Shown: piece by piece, positions 1 through 10,914 of the stretch
Numbering within the stretch: position 1 is the first letter of the stretch
Layout: each line of letters starts with the position of its first letter
Source of the DNA: Vishniacozyma victoriae
Taxonomy: Eukaryota; Basidiomycota; Tremellomycetes; Tremellales; Bulleribasidiaceae
DNA length: 64,000 nt
Assembly: GCA_017654735.1 (NCBI GenBank)
Contig: JADPYG010000089.1
Span: 1,181,841-1,245,840, forward strand
Direction of reading: 5' to 3'
Program-made: the position numbers and the translations under genes
Notes under the pieces: generated by a model
The model's input: only the letters and a program-made list of their open reading frames with translations
Told to the model about the DNA's origin: nothing
Database searches by the model: none

Positions 1-142
1 TAACCCGCTGATCATCTCATCTGTACCATCGCCGATAAAGGCTCAGCCTCAATCGTGTTGGTAATCCACAACGAGACAAAGTCCATTATACATGAACGAG
101 GGATACAAAGTGTCTCGAGGTCCATGACAGAAGCGAGCAAGG

Positions 143-629
143 TCATTCACTATGGGTGTGATTACGGCAAACTATGTTTACTCTGTCAAAATGTTCTGCC
201 AATCCCGATTCCACCAGCCAATAGATTTGGCCAAAGTATGCCTCTGTACCCAGAATGGCCAGATTGCACTGTATTGATCAGTAAGACCTTTGCCTCAAGG
301 GCAAGACTTACCTCAAGATCATATGTAGGCATCCTGATAGTGATTGATCTTGTCTCATGTACGGTACTCTGAAGGGTGGTGATTCGGTGATACATTGCGT
401 CGCTTATACATGAGTTCTTTGTCATCTTGGCGTCTGGGGTCACGCAAAGCCCAGCTGCCCCTAAGTTGTTGTTCTCACTGTCCGTGTACGCCATGATCTC
501 CTTCCCACTGCCTGTCTCTCGTTCACCCTCCACTTGTACTGTGTCCTTTGCATATGCTTGTGTACGTATTTCTATGTTCACGGTTGCTTGTACAGCTGGT
601 AGAGTGAGAAGAAGGCATGTTAATCTCAT
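143..629 (-). CDS. Small secreted protein, function unknown
   Basis: I do not recognise this gene. The model has two exons: 629-312 and 268-143, joined across a 43-nt intron (GTAAGT donor, ACTGATC branch, ACAG acceptor), giving about 147 residues. I chose the start at 629 because it begins with a clean secretion signal (MRLTCLLLTLPAVQA) with a likely signal peptidase site after about residue 15; an in-frame upstream Met at 668 would put polar residues ahead of it. The mature part is small, with four or five cysteines and no domain I can name. Secretion is inferred from the signal peptide only. It is the first gene of a minus-strand run with hexokinase and SMC1. It could be an effector-like or cell-wall protein. 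The exon joint rests on sequence consensus alone. Confidence 0.5.
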
Positions 630-884
630 TTTGTAAGATGATGAAATTGTTGGAATACGAGGAGGCACACACTGAATGCTGCAGGTCTTTAGGATACGTA
701 TTGGTCATTCAATGTACTCTCCTTTTGCTGATCAGCGGGATCGTCAGGGATGAGTCCATCCCTCCTGATCCACTGTGGTCCTTTCGTCTCCAGCGGATGA
801 AACAGCCAGCCACTGCCGAAACTCGCCCCAACTCCTTATCAGATCTATACGTGCATGTCATTTCTAGAATCGAATTTGTTTTTA

Positions 885-2894
885 CTAGGAACGATTCGAT
901 TCTTTCTGACCTGGAACTTCTTTGCACCCTTTCTCCGTCTCGTTCTTGGTACGTTTATCCAATGCCTTTTTGGCTTGTAGGGCGGTAAGTGCGGCTGGAC
1001 ATCAGTATCGTTCCTTGCAGTTACATGGAGACTGCGAACAGAGAGGCAAGGGGGCAAAAGGGAATGGTCAAGAGAGGACAAGAAAGCAGGACCTACCTCC
1101 GACACCACTACCATCCTTTGCAAGACCCATTCTTACTCTTGCGGTACCTTCTTCACCTAGTAGGATGTTAAGTGCTTCCCTCACACGATCCTGGAATCCA
1201 GGTAAGAATTCAGCCACCCTGGAAATACATCAGAGTGATCTCTGCCAATTCTGACAGGGACTTACGATCCATCTAATCCGACATCAAGCCCCTTGTCCTC
1301 CTCTCCCTCAGGGGCCTTGTCGTTACCGGTATAAACGACAACAGCAGCAACAGCACAAGCAGCTAGCTGGGCCGCACGGACCGAAACGGCCTTGCATGCC
1401 CATTGGACAATTTCACAACATGTCGAAGTGATTTTACTAGAATCCATCTTTAATTCCTTGGTGATGATTTTCTTTACGTCGTCCTCGGATTTAGCACCTT
1501 CGATAGCAGAGACGAAAGCGGCATCGTAACCGTAGTGCGTGTTTAGGATCTCTGAAGAGTGACCACCGAATAGGAGGGAAGAGTCGATGAAATGGAGCAG
1601 GATATTACGTGTGATTTCACCAATGTCTGCTTGTCAGCTTGATTTCCACCACGGCGGATGGACAACACTTACACATTCCAGAGACCATCTTTTCGAAAGC
1701 CTGTTTACGTGGGTTAATCGATTCTCGGTCTAGCTTGTTGTCGAAGATAGAGACGGGTAGGACGGTTCGCTACTGTCAGCACTTTCCCCGTTCAGAGTAC
1801 AGGTCGACAAACCTGGTTATCCATTGCTCCCCACTCCGTGTTGACGACCATGTAGTTTCCAGCGAGATCTCCACCAGCCTCTGCTTCCTTGATACTCTTT
1901 TCTCCGAGTTTCTTGATTGATCTGGTCTTGTCGATGTAAGCTCCGTTGGTACCAGTACCGAAGATAGCTCCAATTAGAGCAGGTCCATTCTGGTAAGATC
2001 TAGAAAGGAGTGTTCCGACAGTCTATCATCAGCTTAATGAAATGCCCGAAGGGGGATCCAAGATGACTCACGTCATTGACTAAAGCACTACACCTGACGT
2101 GAATGTGTTTACGGTCAAAAGCGTCCTGAAGGAGTTTAACGACATCGTGTCCAATAGCATTCTTGGCTGCGAATCCCTTTGTCCAAGTTAACAATTTTCC
2201 AGCATCAATAGCAGTTTGTTCGACTGGGAAACTGGCATATCAGCACTGGTTTGAAATGGAACGAGGAGCACGACGCCATAGCCGAGGGACGTACCTGAAT
2301 GTGAAACCTAGATGAATGGGCTCGTTTGAAGCGGGGATATCTGATCCAATCTCGGTCAAGAAAGCGTCGACAGAGTCCGCAATGTAGTCTGCTCGTCAGC
2401 TTACACTCCAGAAGGATTTGAGCTGATTATCGAAGCCTTCATGGAATGAGAGGATGGGGGCGTGGTGAATTCTGAAAGGGACATACCGAACAAGACTTTC
2501 GCCTGGCCCTCTTTTAGCTCTTGAGAGATCTTGTACTTCTGCTGCTTGATTTCGAATTTATGTTGCCCAAACAGCCTAACTTCACAGACACGCCTACACA
2601 TCAGTCTCCCCCCTTTACACATTCGGGCATAGCATACAAATTGGTTCCTCCCAAATCCAAAGCCAAGAACGTTCTACACCATTAGCTCCTTTCTCGTGTT
2701 TGGCAAAAGGTATACCCCTGCTCAGATCCATCTGGTACACCAGTAACGAAACTTGGTACCATTGCCATATCTTTACCATAATCGTCTAAACCCTCTTTCA
2801 TCTCTTTCTTGAATTGCTCGACTATATCCTTCAACTTTTGATCCTTAAGGAAGAAAGCTGGCTCGAACGTCGAGCATAGATCTGGGAGTGTCAT
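885..2894 (-). CDS. Hexokinase
   Basis: Phosphorylates glucose and other hexoses with ATP in the cytosol, the first step of glycolysis. Exons read from the minus strand give an N-terminal helix region, then FVTGVPDGSEQG, the phosphate-binding LALDLGGTNLRVCEV, the sugar-binding stretch around SFPVEQTAIDAGKLLTWTKGF, the catalytic-Asp motif ALVNDTVGTLLS, GAIFGTGTNGAY, and the C-terminal adenosine-binding part ending near GLAKDGSGVGAALTALQAKK. At least eight short introns are needed; each junction restores the hexokinase frame (for example SEQG/TFLALD and TNL/RVCEV). The stop is TAG at 885-887. One C-terminal intron is longer, about 100 nt. Length is that of a normal single-domain fungal hexokinase (about 500 residues). 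I cannot tell from sequence which of the two usual fungal paralogues (or a glucokinase) it is, so I give no symbol. Confidence 0.93.
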
Positions 2895-3219
2895 TGTTGG
2901 TGGGTGGTCGAAGAGTGTAGTATAGTGTATGCTATACTATATGTATATATGTATATAATAACAAGGTGAGTAACTATAGTCTGTCTCTACCAAACGCGGA
3001 AAAGGGACAGAGAGCAAGGGAGAGCAACGTCACTGAGAACAACGGAATCAAATCATATGTCAAGCCAAGCAGGGGTAATATAAATGGAGGGGAGGGGATC
3101 TGGTTCAAGCGAGGCAGCTGATAGATGATGGTGAAGATCATCATGATGGTAACGATACATACAATAGCAAATGGAAAGAAAGCATACTATATACAACTGC
3201 ATTCTACAATGACTCTCCT
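2895..3219. other. Intergenic: hexokinase promoter and SMC1 3' end
   Basis: 325 bases between the stop of SMC1 and the start of hexokinase, both on the minus strand. Close to the hexokinase start there is an AT-rich run with repeated TATATGTATATA-like sequence (about 2930-2960) that could serve as the TATA region. No ORF with coding character was seen. Confidence 0.5.
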
Positions 3220-6200
3220 CTACTCGACATACTGAAGATCAGCTTCAATCCTCGGGAACGCAGCAATTGAGCTCACCTTTCGTAAATCCAGACTGAGCGT
3301 TTTCGACGAATTCTCTTCTTGTTCCCTATACACACCAACGAGTCCATCGGCATGCTCGTACCTGCTATCAGCATCCTCGTTTCTGTCATGTGAGATGACT
3401 CACAAAGTGGATTTGAGCGAGATAATGAGGAATTGAACCTCCTTGTCCGCCTGAGCACGGATATACCTAGCCAACTTGGCTACATTCGTAGCATCAAGTG
3501 CTGCATCAACCTACCATCAGCTAATCCCTCACTCACAAGAGAAAGAGTGACTCACCTCATCGAGAACAAAGAATGGAGCAGGGTGGAAACTGTGGATAGC
3601 GAAAAGTAATGCCAAAGCAGCCATAGTCTTTTCTCCACCAGACAATTGTTCCATATCGGTAAATCGTTTCGAAGGGGGCATAACATCATACTTGACTCCA
3701 CTGAGGTATGGTTCCTATCAATAAGCTTCATCCAAGTACGCACACGGGTGAGCTTACCTCTGCATCCTCCAGACTGAGGAAAGCAACACCACCATGAACA
3801 TGATGTTTATCCCTCGTCAGTTCCTTGTAGACTTTATCAATACAACCCGACATGTGGTTGTAGGCTTTGTAAAAGAGATCACAACGTTTCTTCTTGAGTT
3901 CAAGGAACTCGTCTCGGGCTCTTCGGGATTCTTTTCGAGTTTCGTCTGCTTCTTCCTCAGCTTCAGTCAAGCCGGATTGCACGTCTTTGAGTCTGTCTGT
4001 CAGCTCATCTTCCTTTTAATGTAAAGAGGACACACTTCTCGACAGCCTTGATATTAGGGTTGAGCTTTTCAAGCTCGGCTCTCATTCTAGTGACCTCGGC
4101 CTCGAGCTCACGTCCGACTTCCTCCGACCCATCCTACACATTAGTATCATCCTGTCTTTCATTTCGAGTGTGGCTGACCTCCTTGGCCTCCTCATCCAGT
4201 TCCTCGAAATCAGGCTCCACACCGAAACTATCAGCCACAGCAGCACGCTGAGTCCCATCGTCATCAACGTCCATCTCGTCGTCATTCTGCGCCTATCAAT
4301 CAGCACCATTCCCCGGTATATTTGGGAATGAAAGGGAACATACCTCGACAAGAGGAACCTTGTCCAAAGAACCAGATACCAATGGAATATCAATCTCCTC
4401 CAATCGGCATCTCCTATAAATAGCATGCCTATCCGAAGAACTCTTTTCAATCTCATCATTCCAACCCGCAATCTGCTTCAGAACCTTGTCCAATTCCCTC
4501 TGCATCTTCCTAGCGGAATCACGAGCTCGATCAACTTTGTCGCTGGCCTCATCTTGGATAGCTTGGGAATCTTGGAGTTTCTTTCTTAGTTTCTCGAGAG
4601 ATTTGGTGAGATCTTGAACTTCTTGTTCGAGCTCGGCTTTTTGTTCTTGTCGAGCGGCAATGTTTTTCTTTTCACCTTTGATAGTCGATTTTAGACTGGC
4701 GAGTCGTTCTCGAGTGTTTTCAAGTTGTTTCCTTTCGAATTCGATCCTATTCATTAGCTTCCCCGGTCATCTCCCATGAGATTGAAGCGTACTGATGCCC
4801 AATCCTATTCTGCTGCACGACAAACTCGGCCATCTTTTCATTCTCCTCAGACATCATCTTCAACTGAACATCCTCGTATTCTCTTATACTAGCCACCTTG
4901 ATCTTTTTACAGAAAGCCTTGAAAACACCATCATCAGCGGCATTAACCGTAGTTTCCAATTTATCGACTTTAGCATCGATCGCATCGACTGCTTTGGTTT
5001 TGGATTTGAGATCTGGAGAGAGTTTCTCGATTTCGGTAGTTTTGGCTTTGAGTTCGCCTTTGAGATCTGATAGGCGGGATTGAAGCTCTTTCTGTCCATC
5101 AGCTGCGTACTGGAAAGGGGGACATACCAAACTATCACGGCTGACTCCTAGTTGGGCATTTAATCGAGCGAGATTCTCGAGAAGACCTTCATCACCCTTA
5201 TCTTTGGGCTTGGACTTGTTGAGTTCCTGGAGTTCTTGGGTGTACTTGTCCTTCAGCTTCTTGAGTCCTGTTTCATTAGCTTGATCTTCTTTTGTGATGA
5301 CTGGACTTACGATCAACCTCGTTATCGTCAAACTTCCTACTCGAGCTAGAGCCTTGACCACCAGTGATCAGACCACTCCTATGGATGACAGTTCCTTCAA
5401 GCGTAACACCTATCATCAGCTTTGTATCTCCGTCGAAAGAGGACTCACCTTTAACGCCCTGAGCCTTCTCATAGCAGATATCCCTAGCGATAGCCATAGT
5501 ATCGCAAATCATGGCATTGCCACAAACATGCTGTAAAGCCCTCTCTACACTGGGATCATATTCAATGCAATCAATAGCGAGTCTAGCGCCCTTGACAAAG
5601 TTCCTTAGACGTTCTGGGATGGGTTTGACTTGGATGGTATCGAGTGGAATGAATGTTGCTGAGCCTGCTCTTTGGTTCTTCATGTAGTCGATACAATCAA
5701 TCGCGGTCTTTTCGTGTTCGACAATGACTGCGTCGGTATGTCGACCGAGAATGGTCATGACTGCCACATCGTACTTCCTCGCTGTCGGTTTACAGAGATC
5801 GACAACTCGACCATGAACACCTGTTCATCAGCTTCGCCTTGAACAAAGAGCTCTAGAAGCTTACCGGGAAAGACCCTCTTCAAATTACTCAGCGTCTCCT
5901 TGAGCTTGGCTTCTCGCTGAGATTCCGATTTATCCACACCAGCTTGTAGAAGCTTGTTGAACACATCCTGTAATCGCTCATTAATCTCAGTCTCCTTCTG
6001 CCTGATCCTAATTCTTTCTTCCTGAGCCCGGTCGATCTCAGTCTTGATCTCATCCGCCTGGGCAGATAGGGAAGTAACCTTTTCGCTCGTCTACCCGTCA
6101 GCTACGTATTTGGAGACATTATATGAGCTTACCTCCTCTTCCCTCTCGCTCAGTCGTTCAATCTCGCTTCGGAGCTGGGTTTGTTTACTTGACGCTTGCT

Positions 6201-7836
6201 GAATCTTATCTTGGACAGAAGCGAGTGCGTCCGTCAAAGTCTTCTTTTCTCGTCGGAGCGTTTCAAGCTGTTGTCGCTCAGTTACCGCCATGGTATTTGC
6301 CTGAGATCGCCTGGCTGTCAGCTGATACTCTGCGGGAGTGGAGAGTGAACGAGCTCACAGATCCCTATAGGTGTCCAGATCGGCTTTCGACAGACTCTTT
6401 CCCGCTGCCTGACTCTGCTTTCGCTGTGCCTCTGGATTGTCAGTTCCGTACCATATCGAGAAATGGGACATACCAGCAGCTTCCTTCTTCCTCTCTGCGA
6501 TATCCGCCGCTCCCTGCTCTAATTCTTCCAGACTCTTGGCCTGCCTCTCTTCATCCTTCTTGACCCTATCCATTGTCTTGGTCATATCGGCCACTCGCTT
6601 TTCGGAATGGGCAATTTGAGTCTCGACAGTGACGATTTCGGGTTTCTACCATCAGCTCGTATACACTATGTGGAGCATTTCAGCTCACTTTATCCTCCAA
6701 GGCCTTTTCACCCTTCTTGACGTTTGCTTCCCTCTTCTTGACATCCAGAGTAGCGGCGGCATGTTCCTTCTTTGTGTCCTTGAGTTTTCTGTCGCTCTCA
6801 TCCTATCATCAGCTACCATCAAACATCGTGACTCACGGCTGAAGCTCGTAAATCGGTCAATTGGTCATTCGCAGCTTCAACTTTTCTTGTCGACTCGTTG
6901 ATCTCGGTTGTGATGTGGTACAATCGCCATAGAAGCTGTCGCTGAACTGCTGCGTCCTGCTTGTCAGCTTAGGACTCTCATTGGCCATGTAGCTTACCGT
7001 AGCATTCCTCAACTTCTCCCATTGCCTATACTCCGATTTCTGTTCTTCAAAATGCCTTACTTCCGCAACCATCCCTCTCTTCTTTGCAAAGTTGGCATTG
7101 GATGCGTCCGTAGCCTTATCCTGAGCGAGTTTGGCAGCTTCATATTGTGGAGCTAGATCGAGGGAACTAGGCATCAGCATATAGTGACTGTAAGGTAAGG
7201 TTGGGTGAACGTACCCGCTGATTCGATCAATCAATTTTGCTAGGGCTTTACTATCCTGACTAGCTACTCCCTCCACATCTCCCTGGAAGACTAGGAAATT
7301 CTTGGCCTTGACTAGAATATTGAATTTCTCGAGTTGTTGATTGTACGCGTTCCAAGGAACAGCTCTTGAATTTAGGTGATATGTCGAAGCACCCGCAACA
7401 TTGATCCTGTCATCAGCTCTCGACCCAAATGCGAAACGTACGATCGCTTGAAATTCCATTCCTTGCCCTTATCATCCTCGTAAACAGCAATAACAAATGC
7501 GGTTCTACTATCCTCATCCTGCGTTTGAGTTTCCTGAGTTTCTTCATCCACTTCCATCCCATCCTCTGCTTCTGCCGCTTTCCTGCCCCTGTACACTAGG
7601 TCTTTGAGTTGAGTACTTCTTAGCTGAGCAGATTTGACTCCAAGAACGAAGGAAATGGCATCCATCAAATTCGATTTTCCGGCACCATTAGGTCCGATGA
7701 TGCACATGAATGGGGCATCGCCGAAGTCGATCACCTGGTCATAAGCTTGGTAATCCACATCGGTAAGATCAAGAGAGCTTACCTGCGTCCCTCTGTACGA
7801 CTTGAAGTTTGATAGCTCTAGTCGTTTGAGCGGCAT
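3220..7836 (-). CDS. SMC1: Cohesin subunit SMC1 (structural maintenance of chromosomes)
   Basis: ATPase arm of cohesin, which with Smc3 and the kleisin holds sister chromatids together in the nucleus. The first exon starts [16 protein letters not shown] and leads to the Walker A motif [21 protein letters not shown]. Then come a long coiled coil, a hinge ([55 protein letters not shown]), a second coiled coil, the ABC signature [19 protein letters not shown] and the Walker B motif [16 protein letters not shown]. The gene needs a dozen or more short introns and codes for roughly 1,200 residues, the usual Smc1 length. The hinge and head motifs resemble Smc1 rather than Smc2-4. Removing the last intron gives the ending LSLDLRKYVE, the usual Smc1 C-terminal form. 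The first and last introns are multiples of three without stops (see findings). An ACGCGT box lies 60 bp upstream. Confidence 0.96.
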
Positions 7837-8247
7837 GATGAATAATAATGGTTGATGATGAAGGAAAGGAAATTAAGAAAGCATGATTCATTTAGACGCG
7901 TCTACTCATGTAAAGTCGCGTCACCTAACGGAAGCAAAATCAGAATGGAACATGACTTTTAGGCTTCACCCCCACTTCACTCTCTAGCCTCCCTCTCCTA
8001 TACTATAATGCTTCGATGGAAGGCGCCATAAAGGAATCCAATGCATGCAAGCAGACTGCTTCTCGAGTATGCGACTAGCAAGTACATCGTCTTCCATCGG
8101 AAGTCAGCAGAAGGATCCCCGGAGATAGCGGACACTAAGGGGAAAGGAGGGTTGGTATGTTTTGTTGACCCCATCTTTACAACAGTTCGGCCAATTACCA
8201 TGTACATGCTGCTTGTCAAATCGAGATTTTCTTCAACTATTGTCAAT
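7837..8247. other. Divergent intergenic region between SMC1 and the first MFS gene
   Basis: 411 bases separating the divergent starts of SMC1 (minus) and the first transporter (plus), so it must hold both promoters. It contains AGACGCGTCT (7894-7903) near SMC1. An ATG-initiated frame from 8041 runs into the transporter but has no transporter-like residues before the Met at 8248, so I treat it as 5' UTR. Confidence 0.5.
7896..7901. promoter_or_regulatory. MCB-like ACGCGT box upstream of SMC1
   Basis: The perfect MluI cell-cycle box ACGCGT, inside the 10-base palindrome AGACGCGTCT, lies about 60 bp upstream of the SMC1 start codon. In yeasts MBF binds this element and drives G1/S expression, and SMC1 is a known G1/S gene there. 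Function here is inferred from position only. Confidence 0.45.
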
Positions 8248-10379
8248 ATGGGAACAGAGGATTCGGCGGAAGTCGATCACTCTGGTACAAGTGAGGAGAA
8301 GGTCGTCGACATACTGACGCCGCCTGAGATGGAGGCTCCCGAATACCCGACTTCAAATCTATATCTCCTTATCCTTGGAGCGGCTTTCTTCGCTCTCTGG
8401 GCCGGTAGTGTCAGTTGAGTCGAGCCCTGTGTTGATGAGACCGCTGAACACCCAGTCTTCATCTGTACTACAAACGGCAACTGTACTACCCGTCATCCAA
8501 AAGGAATTTGGGATTACCAAGAGCGAGGTTCAATGGGTCGCCGCATCTAGTACGATCGTTTGGGTGAGTCTCATTTTACGAAACGATGGACTTGAATGCT
8601 GACGATGAATAGGGCTCTTCACAGATCGTCGCTGGACGCTGCTGTGATATTTACGGTCGAAAACGGATGTACCACTACGGAATGATTCTCTTGATACTCT
8701 CCAATACCTTGTCGACTTTCATGCCAGTAGGTCTCTCCTTCTACGACCGAGATGCTTAGTAATGACGTCCAGAATCTAGCCTCGTTGAATGTCTGTCGAG
8801 CCTTCTTTGGGCTTGGATCATCCGTAGCCATGCCTGCTGCTGCTGGTATGATAGGGACCATGTTCCCTCCAGGGCGAAAGAGGACTTATGCTTTCGTAGC
8901 TGTCTCTTGTGGTGAGTTGACATCTTTTCATAGGCTTCATCATGATAGATCTAATCTAAGGTGGTGCTGGTGGAGCATCATTCGGGATGCTTATCGCAGG
9001 CGCGTTTGTGGAATACACCCGGTAAGTTTAGATCTCAGGTTGTTTCCAATCTGACTTGCAGATGGACGTGGAGACCCTGTTACCTAGTCGGTGGCATTAT
9101 CTTCTTTTGGCCATGGGCAACGGTAGCTTGGCTAGTACCAGCGGACCCCCCCCAAGATAAAGCGATTAAATTGGATTGGCTCGGTTCCCTCCTCATGGGC
9201 ATTTCACTTTTCCTCCTGCTGTTTGGCTTCACCTCGTCACAAACGGAATCGAAAGGATGGCGGGCACCTTGTACGTCAATCGATTGAGAAGTGATGTGGC
9301 TGACATCCAGACGTTCCTGTCCTGATAGTCTGCTCCGGTCTGTTTATGATATGCTTCGTACTACGACAAGTGCAACTCACCAGGGCGGCCGGGACCAAAG
9401 CCAGCCCTCTCATTCCTCGAGCGCTGCTGAGTATGGAATGCTGGGATCTACTCATGATATACCTTGCAACCATGCTTGCTTGGGCAGGGACCGATGTAAG
9501 TCCCCAATCTCCCTCAGTTCCGCAAATAGCTGAATCGAAGTAGACATTCTGGACATTGATGGCTTACCTGTACCTCGATGCCCTTGGACTAGGGGCATTG
9601 CAAGCTAGCTTGCAGCTGAGTGTTGTTGTGATTAGTGGTTTCACTGCTGCGGTGAGTATGTACCATGGGGGAAAGCTGAATTGAAACAGATAATAGTGGG
9701 TATCACTATCGTTAGATTTCCCCCTCGAGCTGTCATTGGCGGTCTATGTGGCGTGTCTGTGTAAGTCTCGCCCATTTACCGTGTGATCTATCCTGACATC
9801 CTAGTATCAGTTTTATCCTTATGGCAATCCGGCAGCTCGACTGGCCCTTTTGGCGGGCGGATCTATGGGCGTTGTTGCTGGTAGCATTCAATACAGACTG
9901 GTAAGTAAATGTTTCATTTTCAGTCTTGAAGACGACGCTGATAGTCAGCCTCGTAGCAGGAGGCCTTACACTCGTATCGCTAACTGCACCAATGTAACTC
10001 ATTTTCAAAACCGCAATTCCTGAGCTCACGTACAGCAAAGACGGTTCCGTAGCCACTGCGATATTCCAAACCTCGAGTAAAATCGGTTACGCCCTCGGTC
10101 TAGCTATTGGGACCTTGATACTGGAAAATATCGAATCGAAAGCCCTGAGAGGGGGAGCAAGTCCACGAAATGCCCTCGCTCAAGGTCTCTCGGCTGGATT
10201 CTGGTTCTGTGGAGGATGTGTTGCTGCTTGTGAGTTCACTTTTTGTTTCCCTCAAAGCTGACGTTGCAGGCTCGCTGGTGATTCTATTTGGAATGAGAGG
10301 GTGGAGGATGTTGAGTGAGATGAAGCAGGGGGGAGAATCGGTTGATGCGGTGGTTCCGAGGACGAGTAGTCCAGCTTAG
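8248..10379 (+). CDS. MFS transporter, 14-TM drug-efflux (DHA2-like) type, copy 1 of a tandem pair
   Basis: A proton-coupled export-type membrane transporter; substrate unknown. The start at 8248 (MGTEDSAEVDHSG) begins a cytosolic N-tail that aligns with the neighbouring copy. The exons then give LGAAFFALWAG, the loop motif GRCCDIYGRKRMYHYG (MFS motif A), the motif-C-like segment GASFGMLIAGAF, a Trp-rich RWTWRPCYLVGGIIFF segment, and a run of hydrophobic helices ending GSLVILFGMRGWRMLSEM. The stop is at 10377-10379. It has about a dozen short introns. It lies head-to-tail with a close paralogue (10915-13068) that has the same motif order and probably the same intron positions, so the pair arose by tandem duplication. 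A Zn2Cys6 regulator lies just beyond. Family call is strong, substrate class weak. Confidence 0.85.
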
Positions 10380-10914
10380 AACGACGATTCTAAAGAGGAC
10401 GTGTGGATGGCGATGTCTAGAAGAGGAACGCGTCATATAGAAGAATCGTCATGATCGCGATGTACGTCTCCGTGGTTTTCCAAGTTGCATATTCCCAGAT
10501 AGATAGCAGCCTCGAATTTTCGAGTGTTGGTCTTGGTAGGTCTTCAATGATGAATCGGAGTACTGTAATCTCTTCCCCACCCTGCGGCACAATCACCGTA
10601 TTTAACGGAACCAAATCCATGCGCACCGGTCCTGCTTGTATCCTCATGCAACCCGGTGCTCAGGAGTCATCTTTGCCTGCATGTCTGCCGAATCATATCC
10701 TGCCCTTCAGTAGGAACCAATGCACCTCATTCTTCCAACGGAAGATGTACACACACTGTAATCAATGCCGAGAACGTAAGCGGAAGGACCTCCGAGGTCT
10801 GCGGACACAAAGGTAAAAGGAGGGTTAGTGTTAGTCTGTTTGGTTCACCTAATAAAAAGCTTCTCCCAGCTATAAGATTGGTTCGTTCTTCACTAACCTC
10901 TATCAAATTACTAC
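10380..10914. other. Intergenic spacer between the tandem MFS genes
   Basis: 535 bases between the stop of copy 1 and the start of copy 2. It holds the terminator of the first and the promoter of the second. Short frames here lack coding character. Nothing else is recognised. Confidence 0.4.

Noticed and set aside
3794..5138. Plus-strand frames inside the SMC1 gene
   Set aside because: All are antisense to SMC1 coiled-coil exons, whose biased codons keep other frames open.
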